Source of the DNA: CAZDKK01 sp964603725
GTDB taxonomy: Bacteria > Eisenbacteria > RBG-16-71-46 > CAIMUX01 > WJJG01
Length of the DNA stretch: 64,000 bases
NCBI GenBank assembly: GCA_964603725.1
Contig: CAZRWW010000015.1
Coordinates: 18,494-82,493, forward strand
Direction: 5' to 3'
The position numbers and the translations under genes are program-made. Below, piece by piece: positions 44,215 to 55,000 of the stretch. Each line of letters begins with the position of its first letter. Positions within the stretch are counted from its first letter, which is position 1. The notes under the pieces were generated by a model. That model ran no database searches and was not told where the DNA came from. It worked only from the letters and a program-made list of their open reading frames with translations.

Positions 44215-44499
44215 TCAGAAGTTGACCTTGTAACCGTTCTCCAGGGCGATGGTCCGCAGCACGTGGACCGCCTCCGCGACGTTGTGCGAGACGCGCGCCA
44301 GCTTGCGCGGCGCGCGCGAGATCAGCGAGATGACCGGCGCCGCGCCGGCCGTGAGACCCTCCAGGGGAACCCGCACGAGGTCGCCCGTGTCGGTGAAGAT
44401 GTAGCACCCGGGCCGTTGGATCTGATCCCAGGTGCACTCCTCGAGCCCGCCCGTCCATCCGAATCCGCGCGGCGGCTGCGAGCGCTCAGGCGGCGTCAC
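44215..44499 (-). CDS. Small hypothetical protein
   Basis: 94 residues from GTG; GAGGAG 6 bp upstream. The frame extends upstream into the next gene, but the ribosome site and composition favour this start. Content: Pro/Arg/Gly-rich N-terminus, LEECTWDQIQRPGCYIFTD, VRVPLEGL and an amphipathic helix VAEAVHVLRTIALENG, then YKVNF. No signal peptide, so cytoplasmic. It follows the cysteine-rich gene by 86 bp on the same strand. Family not recognised. Confidence 0.55.
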   Translation of the reverse strand: MTPPERSQPPRGFGWTGGLEECTWDQIQRPGCYIFTDTGDLVRVPLEGLTAGAAPVISLISRAPRKLARVSHNVAEAVHVLRTIALENGYKVNF

Positions 44500-44585
44500 C
44501 GTACACTCCTCATCTGCGCCCGGGGGGCCGCCGCAGAGATCCGCGGCTGCCGGAGGGGATGGCGGCGGCTCCCGCGGGCCCTCAT

Positions 44586-45830
44586 CTAGCGATAAAGCGA
44601 CTTGATCCTGCCCCAGGTGGCCTCCTGAACAGGCGTTCCAAAGCAGGGGTTGTCGGGAATGGCGCAGGTGCGGCGCGGATGCCAGATGCGTCCCGGCACG
44701 AACGGCTGTTCCGGGGGCATGCCGTTGAGCACCTTGCATTCGGCCTCCCAGACCATCCGGCAAACCGTGTTGATGCAGCACGCGCCCAGGGCGTCGCAAT
44801 GCGCATCGTCGCACGTCGAGTAGCTCTCGTGCCATGTGCCGCCCAGGGCGCTGCACTGCGCCGAGCTCAGGATCTGGCAGCTCTCGTCGGGCAGGCAACA
44901 GACGCGCTCGGCCTGCACCACGCACGGGTTGGGATTGCAGGGCACGCCCTCGCCCTGCCAGATGCCCTGGCCGTGGATCGGGTGAGGCTTGGTCAGGCAC
45001 ACGGCCTCCGAGTAGACATCGCAGCGAATCACCGCCGTGCCCCAGCAGCAGGCGCCCAGGGGGATGCACGGATTGACCGGCGCGCAGAGGGTCTCGCTGG
45101 GTTTCCAGATGCCGCCGGCGGCGGCGCAGTCGGCCTCGGTCTTGATCGTGCAGGCATAGGTGGTCGGGTTGCAGCAGACGCGCTCGGGAGCCGTGTAGAC
45201 CGGATGCACGGCCACGCCGTTGGCGTTGATGCCCAGGCCCCCGCGATTGGCGGTTGTCACGGGATAGAGCTGCGGGGGGTTCTGCATGTTGCTGAACTCG
45301 CAACTGCCCGTGGCCGGCTCGACGCCGATCTGGATGATCGTGGAGCCCTGGCCGGGACCGTAGGCGTATCCCGCGAAGCAGTAGAGCGGAACATAGTTGC
45401 CCGACCAGGATCCCGTCGTTCCCACGCCGACGATCGCCGTGCCCTGATTGGGTCCGGGCCACCCCGACGTCGGCAGCTCGAGCCCGCCCGCGCTCGGGTA
45501 ACAGGGGCCGAAGTAGTAGAAGCTGAACATGGCGGCCGTGTAGTTCGCGAAGCCGAAGGCCACGCCGCGCCATACCTTCGGCTCGTTCCAGGCGCCCAGA
45601 ACGTACCAGACCGCGTTGTCCAGCGGCCCGTTGATGCGCGTCGACTGGTTCTGCGAGCTGGTGATCGCATACGGAGCGTAGGCCGCCGCCCAGTCCGAGA
45701 CATCCGCGCTGTAGGCCAGCCCCTGCACGTAGTGGGTGATCAACACGCCGCCTGAGAGGTCATTGGGGTCCGCCGCGGCGGACAAGGCGCCCGCGAATAG
45801 GGCCAAGAAGAGCACAGTGGTTTGCTTCAT
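44586..45830 (-). CDS. Secreted cysteine-rich repeat protein with TWG-x-x-KSLYR tail
   Basis: 414 residues; GGGAGGAGG about 8 bp before the ATG. The signal peptide is MKQTTVLFLALFAGALSAAA. Residues about 20-190 are a beta-rich domain with many Tyr/Gly/Ser (FYYFGPCYPSAGG, GTAIVGVGTTGSWSGN). Then four disulfide-type repeats: ERVCCNPTTYACTIKTEADC, GACCWGTAVIRCDVYSEAVC, ERVCCLPDESCQILSS and GACCINTVCRMVW, each with a CC pair, two or more later cysteines, and a NPC or DNPC close. The protein ends PVQEATWGRIKSLYR, matching the end of the protein at 33994-34722. Probably an exported structural or adhesive protein; family not known to me. Confidence 0.7.
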   Translation of the reverse strand: MKQTTVLFLALFAGALSAAADPNDLSGGVLITHYVQGLAYSADVSDWAAAYAPYAITSSQNQSTRINGPLDNAVWYVLGAWNEPKVWRGVAFGFANYTAAMFSFYYFGPCYPSAGGLELPTSGWPGPNQGTAIVGVGTTGSWSGNYVPLYCFAGYAYGPGQGSTIIQIGVEPATGSCEFSNMQNPPQLYPVTTANRGGLGINANGVAVHPVYTAPERVCCNPTTYACTIKTEADCAAAGGIWKPSETLCAPVNPCIPLGACCWGTAVIRCDVYSEAVCLTKPHPIHGQGIWQGEGVPCNPNPCVVQAERVCCLPDESCQILSSAQCSALGGTWHESYSTCDDAHCDALGACCINTVCRMVWEAECKVLNGMPPEQPFVPGRIWHPRRTCAIPDNPCFGTPVQEATWGRIKSLYR

Positions 45831-46179
45831 GTCCGTAGCCTCCTCCCGCACGAATCCGCTGTGCGGTGCCGGGACCCGCGCCCCGCTCGCGCGCCGGGAC
45901 GCCGGGGAGCCCCTGGAGCACTCCGCGTGGCGACCGGCACTGCGACCTGCTTCTGCCGCGGCAACCGGCCGCCACGCGAGTGAGGGAAGCCGTGCTGGAA
46001 CGGAATCAGCAAGGAGAGTGCCAGGGCGGTCGATCGCGTATTGGCTTGTAATGGATTATGTTGCGACGTTCACCCGGCGGGGGCGACCGGGGCGTGGCGC
46101 CCGGGGGTTCCGCCGCTGAGGGGGCGCGCGGCCGGAATCCAGCGTCCCGGGAGCGAGTTGCGGGCGGTGGGGCAGAACG
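45831..46179. other. Intergenic region before the cysteine-rich gene
   Basis: 349 bp with no supported gene. It contains an AT-rich patch around 46035-46065 (TTGTAATGGATTATG) that could hold the promoter of the minus-strand gene. I found no convincing -35/-10 pair or GG-N10-GC sigma-54 site. Confidence 0.35.
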
Positions 46180-47572
<1,393 letters not shown>

Positions 47573-47580
<8 letters not shown>

Positions 47581-49147
47581 GGTTCCTCTCCCCGGGCGCC
47601 AGGGATCCTGACACCTGTTCGCCCACGACTTCTTCACCCGGCCGCCCGTGATCCCGCTCCCCGGCTGTTCGGGCGTCGACCGGAAGGTGCACGGTGACGC
47701 GCGTGCCCCGATTCACCTCGCTGGCGACGTCGATCCAGCCGCCGTGCTCCCGGACGATTCCGTAGGCGATCGAGAGTCCCAGGCCCGATCCTTCGCCGAC
47801 ACCCTTCGTCGTGAAGAAGGGATCGAAGATCTGGGCGAGCGCGTCGGGCGCGATGCCGTGGCCGGTGTCGCTGAAGAGCACGGAGGCGTACTCGCTGGCG
47901 GGGTCAGCGGGGCGCAGGGGGCTCTGGCGACTGGCGGTCGAAACCGCGATCTCCAGCCGCCCGCCCGCGGACATGGCTTCGACGGCGTTGAGACACAGGT
48001 TGAGGAAGACCTGGCTGAGCTGATCGCGATCGGCGTAGATCCAGGGCAAGGACTCGGGGAGCTCCAGGCGCACGGCGACTCCCCGGCGCTCGAAGCGCGG
48101 GTCGAGGAACTCGATGACGCTGTGCAGCACGCGCGCCAGGTCGACCGGCTGGAGCTGCGGCGTGCGGGCCCGGGCGAAGTCGAGCATGCCGTGCACCGTG
48201 CGCGCGATGCGATCGATCTGCCCGAGGATGCTCTGCAGATTGCGCTCAGCCGCCTCGTCCATCGGCAGCTTGCGCTGCAGCGCCTCGACGCGCCCACTGA
48301 TGACGTTGAGGGGCGTGCCGATCTCGTGGGCCAGGCCCGCGGAGATCCGCCCCAGACTGGCCAGCCCCTGCGACAGGCGCATCGCCTTCTCGGCTCGGCG
48401 GCGCAAGTCCTGCTCGGCCAGCACGGCGCGCTCGGCCTCGGCCAGACGCTCCGCCATGGCGTTGAACTCCTGCGCCAGGCGTCCGAGCTCATCGCGGGAG
48501 CGGAAGGGGACGCGCGCACTCAGGTCGCCGGCCCCCACCTGGCGGAAGCTCCGCACCAACATCCGGGTGGGTCGGCTCAGGTAGAAGTAGCTGATCAAGG
48601 AGATCGTCAGCGCGACCGCCAGGGCCATGGCCAGCGTCAGCAGCAGGATCGACCGCCGCGACGCGCGGGCTTCATCGTCCATGAAGGCGGCGAGCTGCAG
48701 CACCTGCAGCGCGCCGAAGCGCGCGCCGGATGGACTGGTCAGGGGGGCGAGAAACGAGATCGTCGACTGACCGTCGATCCTGCGCTCGGACTGGTCGGTC
48801 GCGCCCTCGCGCAGCACGCGGCCGAGGGCCTCGCCGAAGACGAACGGCTGATCAGCGAGGCTCGCGGACTGGTAGATCAGCCGTCCGGCGGCGTCGAAGA
48901 CCCGCACCCCCAGGATGCGCTCGTAGAGCGTCACGTTGTCGATCAGCTCGCGCACGTCCTGCAAGTCGCGGTTGCGGAAGTAGTCTTCCATGGCGAGCTG
49001 GAGCGTCCGGGCCACCGAGCGACCCTCGAGCACGAGCTCGGCGTGGAGCGCCCGCCGGGTGCGGCGGTCGTCGATGTACCCGAAGACGGCCATCAAGAGC
49101 ACGAGCGGCACGACCAGCAGCAGGGTCATCTTGGCGCCGATGTTCAC
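47573..49147 (-). CDS. Sensor histidine kinase
   Basis: 524 residues. I place the start at GTG 49147, 6 bp behind GGGAGGA; an ATG at 49171 is upstream but lacks a site. One membrane helix at about 7-25 (MTLLLVVPLVLLMAVFGYI), an external sensor region of about 130 residues (VRVFDAAGRLIYQSASLAD), a second helix (ILLLTLAMALAVALTISLI), HAMP (RPTRMLVRSFRQVGAG), HisKA with His in GLAHEIGTPLNV, and HATPase: NLCLNAVEAM, FSDTGHGI, GVGEGSGLGLSIAYG. It is the partner of the sigma-54 regulator downstream, with which it overlaps. Confidence 0.92.
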
Positions 49148-49274
49148 CCGATTCCTCCCTGGAGCGCGCATCGCTGCCCACGCCGCCGCGGGCGGACCCG
49201 CGCACCGGTCGCCCGCGCCGCCGCCGGCGACCCCGCGAGCCCGGCCGGCCGCGGCAGCGGGGGCCCCGGGCAGC

Positions 49275-51875
49275 CTAACGCACGCGGATGACTCGGCGCA
49301 CTTCCTCGAAGGCCTCCGCCCGGCTTTCCAGGCGATAGAAGTAGAGGCCCGAGGGCACGGGGTTGCCACCGTTGTCGCGACCATCCCACAGGAGGCGGTG
49401 GCGGCCCGTGGCGCGCGGTCCTCGGACCAGATGGCGCACCACGCGACCTTCCAGGTCGAGGATGCTCAACTCGACGTCGCTCTCGCGCGCCACGTCGAAG
49501 AGGATCAGCGTCTGATCGCGGAACGGGCTGGGCCCGCCGACGCTGAGCGCCGGCCGCAACGGCAGCTCGATCTCAGTCTCGATGCCCGAGGCCGAGTTGG
49601 TGCCCAGCACGCGCACGTCGTCGATGTACCAGCCCTCGAGGGTCTCGGCCAGATTGTCGCCGTCGCTGCCGAAACGGAAGCGGAACTGCACCGTCCCGGT
49701 GAAGCCCTCGATCTCGAAGACCGACTCGCGCCAGAGCCACCAGCCCGAGAAAACCGGGGTCTGGGGCGGAAACGGCCCGGGCGGGTTGGTCTCGGCAATG
49801 ATGAAATCGTAGCCCGTCGGCGGGTAGATCTGCGTCCAGGGCCCGCTGTTGATCGAGGCCTCGACGATGCCGCCGTCGCTGGCCTTCCCGAAATGGCCGA
49901 AGGCCAGCTCGGCCCGCATGAAGTGCCAGAAGCGAAGCTGCGTGCGCTGCGCCAGCGGAACCGGCGGCGACTCCAGGATGGCGTCGAGCAGGTTGGGGTA
50001 GGTCGCGCCGGAGTCGGGGGAGCCGCACTTCCAGCTCGTCGTCCCGCCGGGCGTGTGGTTGCGCAGCGTGCTCAGGTGCCAGGCGTCGCCGTAGCCGCCG
50101 ATGCCGCTGGTGTGGCCCCACTCACCCGACCCGCCCTCGAACAGGTCCACGAAGCCACCGATCGGGATCTCGAAGGGGATCCGCGCGGTCACGCCCCAGT
50201 CGCCGGTGACCAGCAGGTCCCCGGTCAGGATCTCGGGATTGGGGGCCGCGGGCGAGACACGGATCTCGTAGGGTGGAGCCAAGGTCTCGATCTCGCCGAT
50301 CGCCAGGGTGTCGATGCCAGCCAGGGGCTGCAGGATCTCGAGGTGGGGCGTAGTCGGATGCGCCTCGCCCACGATCGAGGTGGCGCCGACGGCGCCGCGG
50401 TTCTCGAGCGCGATCAGCAGCGTGCCGTCCTCGCCCGGCTCGAGGATGCCACCGCCCGGATCGGCCGCGACGGTGAACGGACAGGTCAAGCTGGCCGATC
50501 GGCCGGGCAGCGAGAATGTGCGCGTCCAGAGCGCGGGCACGCGGCCGCCGGCGGGACCGATCTCGGCCATGACGCGCAGCGAGAAGCTGGCGTTGAAGTA
50601 AGCCGGGGCGGTCGGGCTGACGCGCGCGACAAAGGGCGAGACCGGCAGGCTGCTTTGCTCCGGCTGCAAATTCGGATAGGCGTTGCTGCTGTCCAGAAGG
50701 GTGACGTATCCGTCCAGCGCCCGCAACACGCCCAGGATCTGCGTGGCCGCCGTTCCGCCCACGTTCTGCAGGCGCAAGTCCAGCTCCACGATCTCACCCG
50801 CGTTGAGCACGCCGTCGCCGTTGCCCTGGCTCTGGCCGAGGGCGTCGTCGTTCACCTTGACGCTTTCCAGCGCCAGCCAGGCGCCCGGCGGCGGGTAGAC
50901 CGTCACGAAGCGGGGCGGGTCGACCCGTGTGAAGATCGCCAGGCTCTTGGGCGGCACCGAGCTCCAGCCGGTGGTGTCCGTGCCCACCGGCTCGGAGGCC
51001 ACCACCCACGCCCCGGGAATCTGCTTGTAGCGCAGCTTGTAGCGGGACTGGTCGGTGGTGTCGAATCGCAGGGCGTACAGCGTGTCCCCGCTGGCGGCCA
51101 GGCAGTTGATCGAGCTGTTCGCGGCGCCAGCGTCGTAGATGCGCAGGGCCGCGTCGCGGATGGCTTGGCTGACGCAGGCGGGGCGCGACGCATCCCCGGT
51201 GCGCTCGCCCAGCTCGAGCTGCTTGAGCACGTAGAGGAAGTAGAGCTCGCTGTCGACGTAGGGCGTGTCGTAGTCGGGGGGGTGCTTCTGGAGATACCCC
51301 GGGGTCCCTTCCTCGAGCAGCGCCTGGATGGTCGCCACCACCACCGAGCCGTTGTGCGCCATGCACAGGTTGCCGCGCACGAAGGGATGAGGATCGGGCG
51401 CGTTGGCGTGACCGCTCGAGGCGGCCCGCACGTGCGCCACGGCGCAGTGGGCGTCCTGCTGGCCGATCTCGGCGGCGGCGAGCCGGTAGCGCGGATCGTT
51501 GGGATCGTCCGCGGGCGGCCCGCCGCGCAGCACCTGCGGGCGGGTCAGCCCGGTGCCGCTCAGGCCGGCAGCCCAGTAGGCGATGCCCCAGCCGTCTCGA
51601 TTCGAGGCGGCCAGCGTCATCATCGATCTCGTGCCGCTGACGAGCTGGTCGTCGAGCACGGCGTCGTCAGGCGCGGCGCCGATCATGCCCCACAGGCGGC
51701 AGGCATGCTCAGGAGGCGCGCCGGCGCCGGGCCCCTCGCCCGCGCGGGCGACCGCCGCGGAGCCAGCCATCACGGCCGAGCCGATCACTGCGATGAGGCC
51801 GAAGGCAGCGAGCGGAGGCCCGCCGCGCCGGCGCCGCGCGCGCCGGCCCGCCAACCTTGACGAGATCTCGATCAC
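49275..51875 (-). CDS. Secreted class II glutamine amidotransferase-like protein with FlgD-like tail
   Basis: 866 residues from GTG (GAGGGG 6 bp upstream). A signal segment (LAAFGLIAVIGSAVMAGSAAVA) follows an Arg-rich n-region. From Cys59 the sequence reads CRLWGMIGAAPDD, with RDGWGIAYW, CAVAHVRAASSGHAN and NLCMAHNGSVV, the Ntn-hydrolase pattern of class II glutamine amidotransferases (YafJ/GATase_6 type), where the nucleophile must become the N-terminal residue. The remaining 600 residues are beta domains: NGDGVLNAGEIVELDLRLQN (CARDB-like), ILEPGEDGTLLIALEN, a MAM-like region shared with the gingipain-like protein, and a FlgD tail ending RVIRVR. An exported amidotransferase-like enzyme is unusual; substrate unknown. 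Confidence 0.8.
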   Translation of the reverse strand: MIEISSRLAGRRARRRRGGPPLAAFGLIAVIGSAVMAGSAAVARAGEGPGAGAPPEHACRLWGMIGAAPDDAVLDDQLVSGTRSMMTLAASNRDGWGIAYWAAGLSGTGLTRPQVLRGGPPADDPNDPRYRLAAAEIGQQDAHCAVAHVRAASSGHANAPDPHPFVRGNLCMAHNGSVVVATIQALLEEGTPGYLQKHPPDYDTPYVDSELYFLYVLKQLELGERTGDASRPACVSQAIRDAALRIYDAGAANSSINCLAASGDTLYALRFDTTDQSRYKLRYKQIPGAWVVASEPVGTDTTGWSSVPPKSLAIFTRVDPPRFVTVYPPPGAWLALESVKVNDDALGQSQGNGDGVLNAGEIVELDLRLQNVGGTAATQILGVLRALDGYVTLLDSSNAYPNLQPEQSSLPVSPFVARVSPTAPAYFNASFSLRVMAEIGPAGGRVPALWTRTFSLPGRSASLTCPFTVAADPGGGILEPGEDGTLLIALENRGAVGATSIVGEAHPTTPHLEILQPLAGIDTLAIGEIETLAPPYEIRVSPAAPNPEILTGDLLVTGDWGVTARIPFEIPIGGFVDLFEGGSGEWGHTSGIGGYGDAWHLSTLRNHTPGGTTSWKCGSPDSGATYPNLLDAILESPPVPLAQRTQLRFWHFMRAELAFGHFGKASDGGIVEASINSGPWTQIYPPTGYDFIIAETNPPGPFPPQTPVFSGWWLWRESVFEIEGFTGTVQFRFRFGSDGDNLAETLEGWYIDDVRVLGTNSASGIETEIELPLRPALSVGGPSPFRDQTLILFDVARESDVELSILDLEGRVVRHLVRGPRATGRHRLLWDGRDNGGNPVPSGLYFYRLESRAEAFEEVRRVIRVR

Positions 51876-52017
51876 ACTGCACCCCTCGGGCCCATGCCCC
51901 TGCCGGGTCGCGTGCCTGCGCCGGTCCGCGGGGCGCGGCTGCCGTCGCGCCGCCGGTCCGCGGTTGCGCACCGTCGCGCCCCTGGCACCCGGCCGCGCTC
52001 CCCCAGCCGGAAGGTGC

Positions 52018-55000
52018 CTATCGCAGCAACGTCATCTTGCGCACCTGGCTCGCGGCATCGCTCTCCAGGCGGTAGAAGTAGATGCCCGCCGGCTGCGGGT
52101 GTCCGCCGCCGTCGGCGCCGTCCCAGATCACAGCGTGGCGGCCCGCGGCCAGCGGCCCGTCGAGCAAGCTGCGCACGATGCGCCCCTGCACGTCCATCAC
52201 GCTCAGCCGCACCTCGCCGGCGACCGGGAGCAGGAAGGCGATCTGGGTCTCCGGCGCGAACGGATTCGGGCGGTTGGCGAGGAGCACCGGCCGCAGCGCG
52301 AGCGCGCGACCGGGCTCCGGGATGGCGCTGGCCGGCGGCCACGAGTGAACCTCGACGTCGTCGATGTACCAGCCCTCCATCGCGTCAGCTCCATCGCTGC
52401 CGAAGCGGAAGCGGAAGCGCGCCATGCCGGACGGGCCCTCGATCGTGAAGGTCTCGAGCTGCCAGCCGTGCGAGCCCGAGAAGACCGGCGTGTCGGCCGG
52501 GAACGGGCCGGGCGTGCTCCCGGTGCGGATGGTGTAAGGGTACCCGCCGTCCGGGTCGATCCGCGTCCAGGGGCCGCCGTCCAGCGACAGCTCGACCAGG
52601 CCGCCGTCGTAGCAGCGGCCCGGGTAGGCGGAGCTCACCTCGGCCGCGATCCAGTGCCAGAAGGTCAGCACCGTCGTCTCGGCGATCTCGATCTCGCCGG
52701 TCATGAGGGCGCCGTCCGCGAGGTTTGTATAAGTTCCCGTGCCCGCGGCCCCGAACTTCCAGCTATGGGATCCGCCCGATGTGTGGTTGCGCTGGCTCGA
52801 GAGGTGCCACTGGTCGTTGAAGCCCGGGGTGACGACCGCGTGACTCCAGGCGCCTTCGCCCGCCTCCATGTCATCGGCGAAGCCGCCGATCCCGATCGGG
52901 GCGCTCAGGTCGATGGCGAGGCTCCAATCGGCGCTGACCCGCAGGCGGCAGGTGACGATGCCCGGGGACAGCGCCCAGGGCTCGAGCATGACCTCGAACG
53001 CCGGCGACAAGGTGGCGGCGCCGCCCACGGGGATCTCCGGCGCGCTCCCGACGGCCTGGGTGACGACGAGCCCGCCGCCCCCGGAGAAGAGCATCCCCGC
53101 GACCGTCGTCGCGTTGCGATGGCCGGCGTTGCTCAGGGTGACCGTGACGAGGGCGGTCTCACCGGGGTCGAGACAGCCATCGCCGTCGCCGCCGAGCTCA
53201 TCGTCGATGGCCAGCGTCACGATCGCCAGCGTGGGGGCATCGGCCGTGTACGTGAAGGAGCCCGTCCAGTGGCCGCTGCCGGCATCGCGGATGTCCAGCG
53301 TGAAGGGCAGCGCGTGCTGATCGGGGCAGTTGCCGGCGATCTGGAAGGTGTAGTGGTCGCCTCCCTGGCCGCCCGCGACGCCGCCGCCGGGGATGGTCCC
53401 GTAGGCCGCCGCCCCGTCGAGGATCGTGACCTCGGGGCTGGCGCACGCCAGCGTGGCCGTCACGCCGGCGATTGGCGCGTTCCAGACGTTGCACAGGTCG
53501 ACGTACAGGTGGATCGTCTCGCCCGCATCACAATCGCCGTCGCCGTTGCCGGCGATGCCGTCATCGATCCAGTGCGATTCGATCACCACGTAGGGTCCGT
53601 TGGGCACGATCGGGAAGGTCGTCTCGGTCACGAGCAGGTCGGCATCCGACACAACCAGGTGCATGGTGCCGGGATAGCCCGGCGCGACCGGGACGGTGAC
53701 GCTGCCGGCGGCGCCGGTGACGCCGAACCCGTAGCAGGTGCCCAGCTCGTCCCACAGACAGACGCGCGCGCCGGCGATCGGCTCGCCGTTGGCCGACACG
53801 GTGACGCCGTAGCTGGTCTGCCCGAGCACGAAGACCCCGGCGTGATCGAGCTGGGGCGTCCGCGGGCGGGCGGTCCAGAGCGGCATCGACGGGTCGCCGA
53901 AGGCGGTGACCTCGTAGTGCACCCAGCGGTTGGATTCGTAGGCGATGTAGGGCACGTTGTCCGTCCGTGAGTCGTCGTTGGCCGCCCCCAGCTCGTTCAG
54001 GCCCTCATCGAAGAGCGCGTCGACGAACTGGCGGTGGTAGTACTGCGAGGAGCCGTTGGTCGTGTAGTGGACGCCGAAGCCGTAGCGCGTGTTGCCGATC
54101 CAGGCCACGAAGCCCTTCTCGGCGTGGACGAACTCCTCATGGATGCAGTCGGCCTGGTCGAAGCACCCGGCGTAGCAGCCTTGAGAGTAGCCGAAGTTGT
54201 AGGTGTGGGTGATGCCATCGGCCGTGAAGGAAGGAATGTCGGAGACGTAGACCTTGACGTCGTAAGTCTCATTGGCGTGCCCCAGGTGATGGGCCATGTG
54301 GCAGCCGCTCGACATCTTGCTGATGAACTGGCTGCCGCTCCAGCTCCCGAACTCCTCATAGAAGGTCGTTGTGTTCCAGCTCAAGGGCACGCCGGCGGTC
54401 GTGTAGCCCCAGGTGCTGGCGCCCAGGCGGATCTCCTCCATGTACCAGTCGCCGTAGGTTCCTTCCCAGAGATACTCGCCGTAGAAGCTGGCCGATTCGA
54501 TCTCGTTGACCACGGGCTGGCGCTCGTAGCGCAGCACCTTGTTGACGTAGTTCAGCGCCTCGCTGGCGTTGTCGGCGCACACGCGCCCGACGTGGATGTC
54601 GGGCACGAGATCGGCCTCCCCGACCTCTCCCCAGCGATCATCTCCGTCGTCGTTCCACGTGCCGTCCAGGCCGCCGTAGTAGAGCTCGCAGCAGAGGTCG
54701 TTGGTCTCCATCGGGTTGCCTTCGTCGATCACGTAGCAGTAGCAGTCCCGATCGGGGATGACGTTGTTGTCGCCCATGAAGAAGATGTACTCGCTCTCCC
54801 AGTTCTGGTAGGCGTCCAGGATGAAGTTGCGGATGCGCTCCTGATTGTCGCGCCCTGTGTAGCTCGCGTAGATGTCGTCGACCGTGACGATCGTGGAAGG
54901 CAGGCCCTTGGCGGTGCGATCGGCCACCAGCGGCTGGCAGGCCGGCACGAGGGCCTGGGTGGTCACAATGACGTGCAGGTACGTGTCGGCCGGATCGACG

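Noticed and set aside
46035..46065. Possible sigma-54 promoter near the NtrC-type regulator.
   Set aside because: The GG and GC elements are 8 bp apart, not 10, so they do not fit the -24/-12 consensus.
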